DNA of 64,000 bases from Echinococcus granulosus (GCF_000524195.1 NW_020170381.1:637650-701649), one strand, 5' to 3'. Counted from the stretch's first letter, positions 40,063-53,100 are shown. Numbers and translations are program-made. The notes: generated from the letters alone by a model not told the origin.

Positions 40063-41416
40063 TTATGGACACGACTTATCCATTTCACCACAAGGATTTG
40101 GAGGACCAGTCCAACACTTTTTGAAATACCTTCTAAACGAAGCCGAAACAAATGATATCGAACTTCTATCCTTGGTCAAATCTGGTAATGACCAGGCGAG
40201 TCCATGCACCTTAAGTTCTCCCACCTCTTGATAAGCTTTAAAGAATTCTGCGTCAGGCAATTTTCTGCATCGATATTCCTCTTCATTAAGCAGAGTTTGA
40301 GCCAACTTCAAAAAGATTCCCCAAACGGGAAAGTCAGGAAGAGGTGTTTTTGCCAGAGATATTTGTAGATCGAATGCCTTGAAATTAAGTGTCTTTAGTG
40401 CTTCTATGGCGCAAATATCATGCTCCTTGATTGTATCAAGCACGGTTGGTTTCGATTCGTTAAGTTTATCGAAGCCGTAGATGCTTCCTAAGCAATTAAC
40501 GTTAGAAAAGAGTTTCACCTTACCCCAATGTGTGAGGCTAAGTGAAAAAATGAATAAATTGGTCTTATCTTTGAAGTACGGCATTAGTTTCATGGCAAAC
40601 CAACTAATATTCTTGAATTCGATGAGACCAACGTAAATGGGAATAATAGTAAAATTTTCTTTATGACTGAGAAAAAGCATAATCTTAGAGACTACCATAC
40701 TCTTCCATTATTTTCGTGATGAATGGCAACTGAATTTCAACTCCAAGATTCCTTTCATCTTCCAGACGGGAGATATACTCGCAACTTCCTGTTTTCCATA
40801 TTTCATGGCTAACTTAAATAAAAAGTGCAAGAAGATGTATAAGTATCGATAGCCAAATACATGAGTAGAGAAACAACAAAATACGAATCAATTTGGACAG
40901 ATTTGTCTGACTTTATTGGACTCTAAATACTTTAAACTTAAAAAGAGACACACTCATTTACGACATCGGATCTTTAGGCACATTTTAAATCTTACAGAGA
41001 TAAATATGATACATAAACGGCAAAATACCAAATATCAAAGTGAATTTCCACGATGAAATGAACCGAGTAATTAGCCCAGCACAGACATTAAAGAAATTCA
41101 AGTGGCATATGCATATCATCCTTACTAAATGTCAAGGTTTCACGCTGCCTTACCACCCATTCCTATGAAACGAAGAACCCATAAAAACCACAATACGCTG
41201 CTTGTGTTTTATCAACCACAATGACTCACTGTCTTTGTCTACAGGAATACTGTAGTTGGATGTCATTAAGCAATCGCAAGAGGAAAGCAGAAACCTGTTT
41301 TCTACGAGTCGTTCATGGGGTGTAATGACAAAAATTCGCTTTCTATGATACTGAGTCTTTGGAAACAAAAAAACAAACATGTTTATTGGGCAGATTTGAG
41401 CGTAGGCTTCAGCCAT
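40063..41416 (-). CDS. unrecognised multi-exon coding region
   Basis: Three minus-strand pieces look coding. The first is 41416-about 41154, with ITPHERLVENRFLLSSCDC and LWLIKHKQRIVVFMGSSFH, ending before GTAAGG. The second is about 40812-40698, whose frame reads HEIWKTGSCEYISRLEDERN then GVEIQLPFITKIMEEY. The third is a 211-codon frame, 40698-40063, with WFAMKLMPYFKDKTNLFIF, LNEEEYRCRKLPDAEFFK and a stop after GEMDKSCP. The first join fits in phase (TG plus C). The second does not fit with the splice sites I tried, so the model is incomplete. I see no signal peptide, transmembrane segment or known domain. I cannot name a family. It could be a fast-evolving flatworm gene or a decayed one. Confidence 0.4.
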
Positions 41417-42188
41417 GATACCGCCAGTATATCGGAGCGCGTTGTTTCTAAATATAAGCTGTGATATATTGCAGGTACGGGACTATAATTGTCCTTATTT
41501 CATCAGACGGTAGACTGGGTGCCAGTTGTAAGAGACCTGCTACTTCCAAGCATAGGTCTCGTGCTTAAAGGATAGAAATAAAGATATTTAAGAAGTACGA
41601 TTCTCCTTATACATATGAGCATCGTGAGTTAGAGCTCTTTCGCGATGACATATTGATACCAAGTCCTCGAAGCAGCGCCTGACCATAGCTACCGAAAAAT
41701 AGTTTTACGCGTTGCATAGTCAGCACAGAAATTGTGTGATTAAACTAATGGTTCAAGGTTAGGCCGAAAGCTGATTTACCACAAATCAAGAGATTTGGGC
41801 TACCCATCGACATCATCATTGCACTATTAGTCAATTTCAAATGTAATTTCGTTGGCAAAAAATTCAGATTTTACAGGTTCCGAACGTGCAAAACAGATTT
41901 TATTCCAATTTTCTTAAGCGATATCTCTTACTGCATACATGGGTGGGTTTTCAAGAGGCTCCAGTGCATAAAGGCATGCATTAATAAAATGTTATAGTTA
42001 CTCAGACGGCATCTCTGCGCTGTTAGTCCTCTGGAAAATTGTTTTAATTTCTACCCTTCAGACTTCTTCATGGTGCTCATGAGGAGTTTTCTACGTCACA
42101 ACTAAGATGGTAGTAGTGATTAGGTCTTTTATTTATTCGAACAATATCTTAGATCTCCACAGGCCGTACTTCCCATTTGCGGCGCATT

Positions 42189-42383
42189 TGTAGCGTCCCG
42201 AGACTCCCTGAAGACGAAAGAAGACAAAATACTCGGGCAGAATATATATATTCAGCACGGAGGTGTCTGGGCTATTGGCATGGCCCAAAAGGCCAGCCCA
42301 CCCAGCGAGGTACAAGGGGGCTAATTCGAAGTACAAAAGTGGCGCCTCACTAAAACCGAGGGATAAACCACTATCGTATTACA
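42189..42383 (-). repeat. ~195 bp LTR-like dispersed repeat, copy A
   Basis: Read on the minus strand it begins TGTAATACGATAGTGG and ends GACGCTACA, so it has TG..CA ends. Its interior matches copy B (45258-45456) in the opposite orientation at roughly nine bases in ten by eye. The flanking bases AATG before and after it on the minus strand could be a 4-bp target-site duplication. There is no internal coding sequence, and the open frame 42133-42336 is only this repeat. Length, ends and lack of coding suit a solo LTR of a small non-autonomous LTR element. The assignment to the TRIM elements of taeniid tapeworms is inference. Confidence 0.75.
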
Positions 42384-42675
42384 CATTGTGCAAGTCCCGC
42401 TGGCGGCCTCCTAACCCCTCTGTACATTACTAGCGCGTGTACCTCCATTCTGCCTCAAATTATCACAACACCAACGAAGATTAAGGAAACCACAATGGTA
42501 ACATGTCACACGACGATGCCCTTCTATCTAGCAGTAGCCCACAGGTCCATCCACCCAATCCGGCTCCAAACGCAAGAAAAGCACTCCTGAGCGCATCTAC
42601 AAAACTGTTTCAAGCGAAGTAGTTACAACTGTGACCCACTCAACTGGAAACCTGTAAGAGTAGTAAGCTAACGTA

Positions 42676-42690
42676 CCCCCCCCCCCCCCC
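42676..42690 (+). repeat. poly-C run of 15
   Basis: Uninterrupted run of fifteen C in AT-rich surroundings. Such runs are prone to length errors and real polymorphism. Confidence 0.95.
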
Positions 42691-43335
42691 TGTATAAAGA
42701 GAAACCTTCTTCTAGACCAACTAAGTTGAAGAAATTAAAATGTTATCACTACCGCTGATGTTCGCTCGCGCATGAACTTAAAAGCCTTGGCTTCCAAACC
42801 ACCCTATCACTAATCACAAAAAATCCAAATGATCAATGAAAACGTCTATTCGAGACAGAAAGACACAAATGAAAGACATGGATTGCGATGTCTTAAAACG
42901 TCGCATTTCTACGGGCCATGAGAACCGCTGTGGGGCAGAGACCTAGAATTGGAAATGCATGCACTCCATTAGGGGTACCTAAACCGCGAAGACGAGTGGT
43001 GAGCTCAAAATATGCTGTTTACTTTTTATATTCGTTCGCAAAACTAATTTCAAGCGCCGGGTTTAGTATGCCATTCCCCAATTATGTTGAGAAATTATTT
43101 ACACCTAAAATGAAATTAATTGAATCTTCCAAACAAAAAATTGGAAGGAGAATCTTGGTACATGGTTTCCGCTAGGCTGCAGGATCCAAGCCGAGTGACA
43201 CAGCTATCCACAAGAAAATAACCTAAAAACTATTATTCTCTATCCTATTTAATAATCTTTTCTAAAATAAGCCAGTCTTAGTTGATGTGCTTTCGGAGTA
43301 CATCATCGCCACCAATTCAGCAGTGTGAAAAATTG

Positions 43336-44922
43336 CTACCCACCCAACTCATTTAGAGTCTTAGAGAGGTCCTCCTCGCCAAATTTCCGGTTGGGGAAGG
43401 CCGTCTGGAGCGTTATCTCGCAACTGTTAATAGTCATACGAGTGGTGCTGTCTGGATGCATCGGCCAATTTTGGCTAACATAAAGGACCACGGCCCCTAA
43501 GTTTTCGGAAGATTTAAATGTTCCCCTTAATGGCTGTCCGAATGGAGTACGAATCTGTAGTCGACATTCTGCAGGAGAATTAGGCGACTTAGCTTCACGC
43601 TGAGAAGCCGCTGCGGGGGCGATCTCCTTGGAATGTACGCCCTTTCGTTTAGCAATCTGGAAAAGGAAATTCATTCATTTACATCATGACAACGTATTAG
43701 AACCAAAAAATTGATAGCGAGATGAAACGTATTTAGTATTTTAGACATAGACTTTAACGGATTAGTGTATTCACTAACATCGATAAATATTTTCTTGAAC
43801 ACATGGAATGTGTAAAAGAAACTTGCATATAAGATAAGCTATGTATTAATACACACTAGCAATAGTATGGGGCGCAGTTAATGAAAAATTATAAGCAATA
43901 GACATCAACCGCACCCTTTCGGCCTTCTCCGCCTCGATTTCTGCAAGAAGTTTTTCTCTAAAAAATAAAGCAAATCAAATTACAGGGGTGGCAAGTGTAA
44001 TACATCCTAGACAAGCGCTTTCAATAGATTTTGGAGTGCTACAGGTATTTTCATTAAAAAATGAAGTGCCAGCAAAATTTTTTTTGAAAATTTGCCCAAA
44101 AACAGCAGCACAAGACATTTTTTGAGAGAGTTAACCGCATAAAGTAAGGTAGTGCTTACGACAAACAATAGAGAAGTTAATGAGAAGGAACCTAGGCAAA
44201 CAAACCTGTAAGCTTTATCTTCAGCTCTGTCCCTTTTCAACTGCTCAGCCTCTCTTCTCATCATTTCTTCCCTAAACATCGCCTTCGCGCTCTGGGAAGC
44301 CTTCCCTTGTAAACGACGATTTTTCTCATCCTGAAGACATTTTTGTCTCTCCTCCTCCTCCCTCTTCATTTTTCTTCGAACTATCGCTTCCTCAAAAAAT
44401 TAAAGCTTCAAAGTCTTAGAATCTACGTACTTCCAGTCGGCGCATCTGCACCTGTTTCTCCTCATCCGTAAGCGGCTTTAACTTGTCAGCAGATTCCTTA
44501 AAATTGATGTGTCCAGTTCGAGCACTGTGCAACTCGACATCATCATTGCTACGCAGAGGTCTTCCACATCTAATACGTGAATTAATCACAATGAAAGGCT
44601 TTACTCCTCGCAAACGAAAGATTGAGGGACCTGCGGCAAGGTTTTCAGTGTAGAAATGTTGATACCCAAATCATCTACACGTGTATTACTAAAAAAGCAA
44701 ACCTCTCGTAGCCTGAGACGTCACCGAATCAACAGCAGGATGTGCAAAAATCCTAGGAGTAAAATTAACGCTACTAGAACAAACCAGTTGATTGCCGCCT
44801 CCAGGCCTTGGTGATTTGTTTCACTAAGCGCTTTTTCTCTAGTCTTATAAAAAAATTACGAAGCATTACGCGTATTCCTTCTTCCAACCCATCTGTACAA
44901 GCGTATCAATGTCATTATCCAT
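43336..44922 (-). CDS. UBXN1: UBX domain-containing protein 1 (SAKS1-like)
   Basis: UBXN1 is a p97/VCP cofactor that binds ubiquitin chains through its UBA domain and p97 through its UBX domain, and modulates proteasome and ERAD clients. Eight exons: 44922-44870, 44838-44785, 44752-44725, 44630-44605, 44569-44431, 44390-44206, 43957-43915, 43656-43336. Introns of 31, 32, 35 and 40 nt are among them; all phases fit. The product is 282 aa (human 297). The UBA domain (residues 1-40) has IDTLVQMGWKKEYAEKALS and GLEAAINW. A C2H2-like finger follows: CEECGRPLRS through LHSARTGH (C-x2-C-x12-H-x5-H). The motif LKPLTDEEK precedes a charged coiled coil (REEEERQKCLQDEKNRR). The UBX domain (about 190-282) has CRLQIRTPFGQPLRGTF and FPNRKF. 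It ends at LNELGG, before the last beta strand usual in UBX domains. The third exon's end and the exact C-terminus are the least certain points. Confidence 0.92.
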
Positions 44923-47125
44923 CTTGAAAACAACACACGTTCCTTAAAGTACCCCGACTAGATTGCAGTCATGCGGTTCAACAAAACAAAGCTAAACAAA
45001 ATAATTTATATCAAGCCTTATCACAATGTATGGAAAACGAAATGGTGACAAATTCCAGGCTGTACGTCCAACATTTTGCGTTTGCATTCAAAAACACAGC
45101 ATAAGATTTGCCTGCGTCCATGTACGACCTACTGGACGGCTTGAAATACACAGAGCACCAGTGGTACAGCCTTGTGTTCAAGTAAAAGGTGCACCTGCAT
45201 TCAAAAGCAATACACCCTGATGTTTTTATTTTAAGTAATAAAATTTGTGGCGACAATTGTAATAGGATAGTGGTTTATCCCTCGGTTCTGGTGAGGCGCC
45301 ACTTTTGTACATTGAATTAGTCCCCTTGTACCTCGCTGGGTGGGCTGGCCTTTTGGGCCATGCCAATGGCCCAGACACCTTCTCCGTGCTGAATATACAT
45401 ATTCTGCATGAGTATTGTCTTCTTTCGTCTTCAGGGAGTCTCGGGACGCTATATCAATGCCCCTCAGTTTTAGCAGAGGATTAGTGTAGCATAGTTTGCG
45501 AGTAATTTGCAAGTTGTCGTGTGTGTTGTTGAGCCACAATCTGCCCTCTTTAGTTTGCATTGGCTTTTAATAAGTGGATGCAATTTTTGCAAACATCTGC
45601 GTGTAGCTTGCAACGAATTTTCGAAGCTGTTGATTTACTCCTAGTAGGGCAAAAGATTAAGTTTTTTTAACTGGGAAATTTTTAAAGTTATATCTTGTCT
45701 AAGTTGTCTTTTTGAGGCTTCTACTAATGCTGAAAACACTGCTTAAACTAGTATGGTATGCCTTTGCCCTAGGTGCTGCTAGAGTCGACTATGTAAAACT
45801 GCACATAGGCATAAAATTATTGAGTATGTATTATTACATCTGCCTTTTTTAAAGGGCAGGTTTTACCTTTAGTGCACACGATTTTCCTCAGCTAAAATGA
45901 ATAAAATCGAGAACCGCAGATATGCATTTCTGTCCTCTCTCTGACTTTTGAAAAAAATTTAGTCAAAGAAGATTTAAATTCATCGTCTTATATGCGTGTT
46001 TTCAGTTTTGTTATGGACCCTGGTAATCCTAGTGGATCTTCAAATGGTTTCGTTGACGGACGCACAGAATTCACTTATTTATAGTTTTAGTATCGAGCTG
46101 TGGTACTTAGGTTGCTTTGGATTTTTTAACTATAATAACCCGTCATATTTCATTAACCGGAATGTTTTAGATGCCAATCAGCCTGGGAGGAGCGCGATTC
46201 GTAGGCTTGTATATTCGGCTTTCGGTTTTGTCATATGATTCTATTGATTTCGATGGAATATCACTGGTAGGGCACGGCTGACGGTTAGTTCTAATGTAAT
46301 GTATTGTAATCGGATATTGGTTTTCATGGTCTCGTGATTTGCACTCTGCAGTCGTCTAATTCACGTAGTAGTTAGATCGCCTTACTCGTTTTCACGATTT
46401 GTCGTGTAATATTATCTATATTTGCACGTTTGTACTAATATTATATTATTTTATTATCTGATTTGGCAGCACGTATGGTTTGTGCTGGTAGTACTTGTGT
46501 GGTTGCGTCACTCGTGGTAGTTTCTCGAACCTGCAATTGCGGTACATAGCTTAAATCTTGCGCTTCATGCTTACCGTATTTGTATCGGACATTTTTCTAT
46601 TTTGGTTAGTTCTTTAACGCCTTTTCTTGGTTTGCCAGTTTAAATGCTTATATTTGTTCATGGCACCCACCTGTTCTAACCGTTTACGTTCAGTACAAGA
46701 ACTGCATTCCCCCTTGTATTGTTTCTAGGTTTGGCTTGTTGCATTATTTAGCAATGGTCATGCCTAGCCCCTTAGCCAATTTCACCTTTGGTTGCCCCTG
46801 ACTATTCACAAACTACTTGTTCATGTTCCCGCTTGAAATCCTTACCGACTTCTTTTCGTTCTTTTGCTGTTATGTAATATTTTTTAGCAAAATAGAAGCA
46901 AATCTTGCGTTTTCTTTTCATTTGATTCATAGAGTACTTTGGCACCTCATGATAGTCTGGAGTTGTGGTCTTTGGCGTTACCTAGTCACTGTGTTGTAAA
47001 ATTGGTTTTTCGCTCTGCAATGCTGCTGCCTATTAAAGTCCGGGGAGTGTTCTGCCCCACACTGCTCAACATTTCCTATTCCTTTTAGAATTCTTTATCT
47101 TTGCGGTTTACATACAGTCACCCCG
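44923..47125. other. divergent intergenic region between UBXN1 and SLMAP
   Basis: About 2.2 kb between two start codons facing away from each other, so promoters of both genes should lie here. It contains the repeat copy B at 45258-45456. Frames such as 45996-46238 and 46817-46999 show no domain and may be 5' UTR or spacer. No TATA box or other element stands out clearly. Confidence 0.5.
45258..45456 (+). repeat. ~199 bp LTR-like dispersed repeat, copy B
   Basis: It begins TGTAATAGGATAGTGG and ends GGGACGCTATATCA. It includes the shared core TACCTCGCTGGGTGGGCTGG and CTTTCGTCTTCAGGGAGTCT. It is the plus-strand partner of copy A; together they flank UBXN1 as an inverted pair about 2.9 kb apart. 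It sits in the shared upstream region of UBXN1 and SLMAP, where an LTR-derived promoter or polyadenylation signal could matter. Confidence 0.75.
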
Positions 47126-50100
47126 ATGATGCAGCGGAAAGGTCAACCTATTATGATCCTTACGTGTCAGCATGACTCGCATTACTTTGAGGAGAGGACC
47201 ATCGTGGTCAATGATATTATCAAAGTTGGTCGTGCTGTTGCCCGTTCAAAGGCATCACCGAACAATGCTATTTTTGATTGCAAAGTGCTTTCTCGAAATC
47301 ATGCTGTTATTTGGTTCAGTTCTGATGAGGTTTGCTTCTGGATTTTGTAATTTCTGTAGTTTTGGCTACGGGACACCAACAGTAGCAACGGCACCTTCGT
47401 GAACAATACTCGGGTCTCAAAACGTGATGATAGCGATTATTGCGACCGGCAGATATTTTCTGGCGATGTGATTCGCTTTGGCGTAGATGTGGTTGAGCAT
47501 GATACAACGCATGGCTGTATTATCGCTAGTGTTACTCTTATTCTCCCGAACGGTCAAGAGGCAAAGCCGAAGCTTGGTCACACCGGCGATGCTCTCCCCA
47601 GTGGTCTCATATCAATAAACAATGAACAGATGTTTCAGATCTCCTGCTTCCTCAATGATGCGATGTTCCGTGAGCAAGCCCTTGATAAAAAGCTAGAAGC
47701 ACTGCGTCAGGCTCTTCAACAAGCCACCCTCGCTTCAGAGTTGGGCTGGCAGGCTATGCTCAATGAGGAGAAGCTGCTACAAAAATTTAACCTCTATGAA
47801 AGCCAAATGAGGATGTTTAAAGAGGTTGGTTTTACGAATTTACCGTTAAACTCGTCTAGGAACTTCCCGAAAATTCCCTCAAAATGAGACTGAGTGACCT
47901 GCTAGAGGAGAAGAATCTTCAAGAGGCAGAAAGCAAGACTCAACTAACTAAAATTATTAACGATAAAGAGATCGCTTTACAGCGTATTAAAGATCTTGAG
48001 GTAATCCTTTGCACTAAATCTTGCAAAGATTTCTCCGTAATTGAGACAAATCTGATATTGTCGAATTTTAGCGAACAGTCGAGGATCTAGAGCGCGAGTG
48101 CACGCATCTGCGTAACGAATATGCCTCTGCTCAGGACGCCTGCAGTAATATTTCCGATGAATACAAGACAAACTTGTCCACAGTTTCGCAGCGTCTCAAC
48201 GTGAGTTGAACAATTATCCCTTAACGTATTTTGTCAACTGATCTTCATGCTGTTTATTTCCAAAACTTTTATTATATTTTGGCTGCTAGTTTTAAACCAA
48301 CTTCATGGTTGGCATTTGTAATCATTTAGTTACTACTTTGTAATGGTCGAGAAATGTATGGCCTGCAAGTGGCTTCCATTCCTTTGCCTATGACCACCCT
48401 ATTTTAATGCTTGATGATTTGCGACGCAGTGGGACTTCTGGGGTTATTATTTGAAATGGGGCAGAATAATTCTTGTTTTTTGGTGGTATTTTCAGGAGCT
48501 CACTACAGAGCGCAATCAGTTGAACGACCAACTTCAACACGCTTCTCGGGAAAACACTGCCTTGAAGGAACAATTAGAACGCGTGTCTCACGAATTGGCT
48601 GTGACCAAAGAACTGTACGAGCAGGTTCAATCAAAAGGTGAGTTAACTCTCTGCAATATGAATGTGTGTGTGGGTAAGGGAAACGCAACACCATATTGCA
48701 CATCTTTTAAACAGGCCCTTCTGGGCTCGTCAATGGCCTATCATACGTGGATGACGCTGATAAAGGTAACGACTGGGTCCGTTTGTGTGATTCACTGGTG
48801 AATGGGGGTGTATGACACGCTTCTTGTTTAGAATCAAATGCGTCAGTGAACTCAAAAGGCGCAAAGGCTGTGGTTGACTCACTCAAGGCCAATGATAACG
48901 CCATTCCACGAAACCAACCGGTTGGTGAGTGCAATATTGCATTTTAAAAAGCAACTGGTGCGTGGTACGCGCGTCCCCTTTTGATGGGGTTTTGCCCACC
49001 TGACTGGGTCAAGTAAACCACTCAAAAATTTTTTGATAATTTGAACGTTTGAAGTGATTAATCTTAGGTCCTTCTATTCCTTTAATTCAGTACTATACTT
49101 CTTTATAGAACAAGTCACTGGCGACGAACTAATGGTGGAATCGGGCAAACTGGAAGCCAATGAATATATTTCTGATAGTATTCGTGATTTTCACCGAGCC
49201 TTAGAGCTAATACGTGTTCTCGATGGTACGCTTCGATGTTGTTGCGTTGCATTTTACTCCTCGCTGTTTTCCCTTTTATTGTAAATACTTCTAAGAAAAT
49301 GCTTCACGTATTTAATTTACTGAATCACCTTGTAACTCAGTCGATATGGTCACTACCTTAGCACGATAGTAAATTTGTTAAAATCTCCTACATACACTGT
49401 GAGTGCGTGCTTTGGCAAAAGTATTTCGGCTCCGTCCAGGGTTTTTTTGTTTCATTGCGGTTAGGTGTCGAAATTTGCGATCATTCACCAGAAGTTATTG
49501 ATGGAGTTGAGGTTAGTGTATCATGCCTAGAGTCTAGTAGAGCGGTAGGTGTTACAGTGGCTGCTTGCGGATCCGCGTCGTGTGCCAGCTTGGGCGCTAC
49601 GAATTCAATATTCGCTGTGAATTATTCGAGGATCGGCTCCCAGTTGGTGCTGAACTAAACGGTTTAGCTTGGTTTCGTGAGGCTGACTTCATATACTCAC
49701 ACCTATACGACTGTTCCGTGCGACGCCCAGCATTTTAACCGCATACTTATTCGGCGCAACCTGTTACATGGGTTGCTCTCGCGTACGCACGTCCTTAAAT
49801 CATCGTCAAAGGGTAGCTGTCATCTGATTGTTCTTGTTTGGAGTGTCTCCCTATGATGGTAATTTGCCTCTGCTTCTTGTACCTCTCGAAACAGAAACTT
49901 GTTTTCAAGTGTTCCCATTCTAAGTATCAACAAAATGGTCATCTATTTCGCCCCAAAATACTTCCCAGGAAAATGGAGACTTGTATGGTGAAGAAACTTG
50001 AGTGACTGTCAAGCGTTTAAAATTAGCTGCAATCAGAGAATACTACAGAAGATTCGAGGTGTCTTGACTTATGCACAGGATGTTGAATCCTCGTGCGACT

Positions 50101-53100
50101 CCGTAAAATATCATTTCAATTCTTGCCTTAGCCAAGGTCTCAGCCCTTGCGGTAACAACTGACCTGGACAAAGAGAAGAAACTCGAGGGGAGTTCTGAGG
50201 CGGTTATCGATGACGCTAGCACAGACTTCGTTAGCGATGTTTCAAGTCTTTCATCATCCTCGATCGAATCTTTGGTCAAGCGCATCGTAAGACACAACGA
50301 GGCCGCTATGACCAGTCTCCACGCCTACTTGCGACAAGTGAATCCCTCAGCTGCCGCTGAACTCATCAATAAGATTTGTGGGTTGTTTATCCATTTTCAT
50401 AGGGTTTGTTACTGTCGCACCTAATACCTTTGCAGTGTCTTAGAGGCTGAGATTGAAGGACATCGCTTGAGCGTAGTACAGTCCTTCTGAACCCAATATT
50501 TCATGATTGTAATTGGGTTGGGTTTAGTGTCTCATGAAAATACGGTTATTTTTAACTGAAGGTCGTTATTTGGACATATGCTATAACTGGAAGTGTCATG
50601 CTAACCATGCCATCTTCAGAGACCTTGAATTTTGACAGTCCAGGGTTGCATACAGGCTGGACCTGGTAGGTGGGGCTAGGGTATTTGAATTGCGATGTCA
50701 ACTTGGGATAAGCAATTAAAAATTGCGAAATGTGGCTTTATCAAACTCTTTGCTTGTGAAAGTAGTTACCAACAATTTCTTGATATGATTTTATGCGAAT
50801 TCGGGGATGCTTCTATGCCAGTTAATATGCTAGTAAAATAGGCGTTCAGGCGTGGGGAGTTATTGTCCGCGGTCAAATTATTTTAACAGGCCCAAGGCTT
50901 GTATCTACAGATTTCGCTGATATTGCATTTACGAGCCCCGTTCGCTGTTTGAATTGCAATGATTTCAGTCCTTATACCCCGGACTCTTGATTGTCTGCGG
51001 CATTTTGCGCGGTGTTGCATGAATTGCGTCAATGGTACACCATGGCAGCAACTCCATTCACCCGAGCCAATTACGACTCGACTTATCGATTGGTTTGGCG
51101 GAATAGGCGGCGCGCGCAGACGCACACTCGGGTGCGCTTGTGTGACCGCAGGCGCTCACCTCTCTGTGCGTACGCGTGCGTAGTGCCACCGTATCATTTC
51201 CTAAAGAATCGCACAAGAGTTCTGCCGTTCTTCCCTTTTATTACAATGATTCAAATTATCTTTACCAATTCATTCGCATTAGTCAAGATAATTGCTGAAT
51301 CACTGCCTTGAATTCTCATCATTTCAATAAAAACACCCGAGTCGTTTATTCCATTTGATTTTGTTCCTATATTGGCTACATTTACAAACAGGAAGACTTT
51401 TTACCGAATAATTAGTCTCTAGCTTTCTCGTCTGGAATTGGTATGCTAGTAATCCTTGCTAACTTGAGAATTTGATGGCTGTCACCCATTGTGTCCTTCA
51501 TTACTTCCCATGGCAATGGTTTCGGACGTTTGAATTACCCGAGCACTATTTATTCTAGCCGAAGAGTGTGGAGAATTCACATGTTCATTGCCTTCAATTC
51601 AACAAAGGTGTAGGGTTACCTTGAGTAGTGGGACATGAAGTGATCTGGGGATCACTTCACCATCAAGTCAATATGGCGGCCGCAAAGAAAGTGTTTACTA
51701 AATTAGGCTTCTTGATTTGCAGCGGAGGATAAACCCTCAAATGCTTCTAATCATACTTTTTTAAACATATTCAGGTTAGGTGCTTACTAGCTGTCTCTAT
51801 GCTGGATGGTGTATTGTGTTGACGCCGATGAATAAGTGTTGGAGAGCTGTGAACGATATTCTGATCTTCTTTCATCCCTACGATAGGTCTCAGCAGCTCT
51901 GGTGTTGATGATGGTTCCGAAGCTCTCCTGGCTAGCGTTGAGGGTAAGACATTCAAACGACCCAGTTTCCTGACACTGAGCAACCTCGTTGACAAGGCTG
52001 TCGAAGCGGCGCCATCATCTGCCTGCGACGAGGGTGTCACGGTCGCTGGTGCCGATTCTCTCAGCGCTTCTCCAACCGTCTCCAGTGGCAACGGCTCTCT
52101 ATCCTTTTCAATGTCGCCTGATACTGAGGAAGTCCTGCATTTACGCGGTTGGTTTTTTTGTTTAATAAGACTAGTAACTGCGGCTTGAGAAGCAGGGAAG
52201 GTAGCAGGTTCGTAGAGATCGAGGCACTTTATAAATTATCAAGTGGCTAACTATAGTTTGTGTACTTTTATGTTTTTTTATGACAAATTCTCGTGAGTTT
52301 TGTAAAATGGCGCGCCATGGAGCTTGATTGAAAACTGGATGTCATGGTTTATGACGAAGCTTATCTTCTGCATCTGTGAACGCGGTTAAAAACCTGAAAC
52401 GCATTTGCAATACAACGGTATGATCTAATCAGAATTGTAAAAGGTGCCATTTTTATCTAGCTAATCCATTTGTAATTGTCGCTTGCACATAGCATATACA
52501 GCGTTTTAGTGAAAATGGCCATCGAGGTACCGTTTGTCAAGTCTTCTGGAATTGAGATGATTGAAATGCAAACTACGTTCGGAAGAAATTGCAGGAGTAT
52601 GATTGTAATCCATCCATTTTGTAAATTTCCAAGTTTGACAGTTTGCAAAGTGAATCGATGGATGGCATATTGAGTGGATTTTTTAGTCGGCTATTTCAAC
52701 TTCGATAAGTCAAATTCCTACGAGGCAGTAGGCGAAATCCCCTGTGGATCTCGCTGTGATTTCGTCCCTCCCAAACCATTTCGTGTGGTATGGGGAAAGC
52801 ACCAGAGCTGACTAATCTACGCGTAGGTGAGCAGCGCAAGTGGACCGTTTGGAGTGAATTACACCTAGTGTCGACATGCCTTCGTGCACGTGTGGGTGTG
52901 CGTTAGTATGAACATAGATTCCCCCAATCACGGAAAACATGCAACTTCTGTAGTGTCATCAAATTTCTCTCCATACACGACCACAAATCCTGTCTTTCTA
53001 CAACTGTCTAATGTATGTTTGAGATAAGCGTTTCGGTGCCCTCTTCTATGTTATCTCCTCATATTTACTAAAACTCGGTTCCATATTAAGCAGGACATGG

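Larger units (their letters stand above)
41417..43335. other. intergenic with repeat copy and C-run
   Basis: No recognised gene. The stretch contains the well-preserved repeat copy A at 42189-42383 and a 15-base C run at 42676-42690. An ATTAAA (minus strand, 43253-43248), 83 bases past the UBXN1 stop, is a candidate polyadenylation signal for that gene. Confidence 0.5.

Noticed and set aside
42133..42336. 67-codon minus-strand frame, and the similar plus-strand frames in 33000 and 45231-45560
   Set aside because: They are reading frames of the dispersed repeat and not conserved as protein between copies.
50883..51311. CpG-rich frames on both strands
   Set aside because: They fall inside a long SLMAP intron, have no splice support and no domain.
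51771..52091. 106-codon minus-strand frame
   Set aside because: Antisense of SLMAP exon 51887-52147, which closes in phase on the plus strand.
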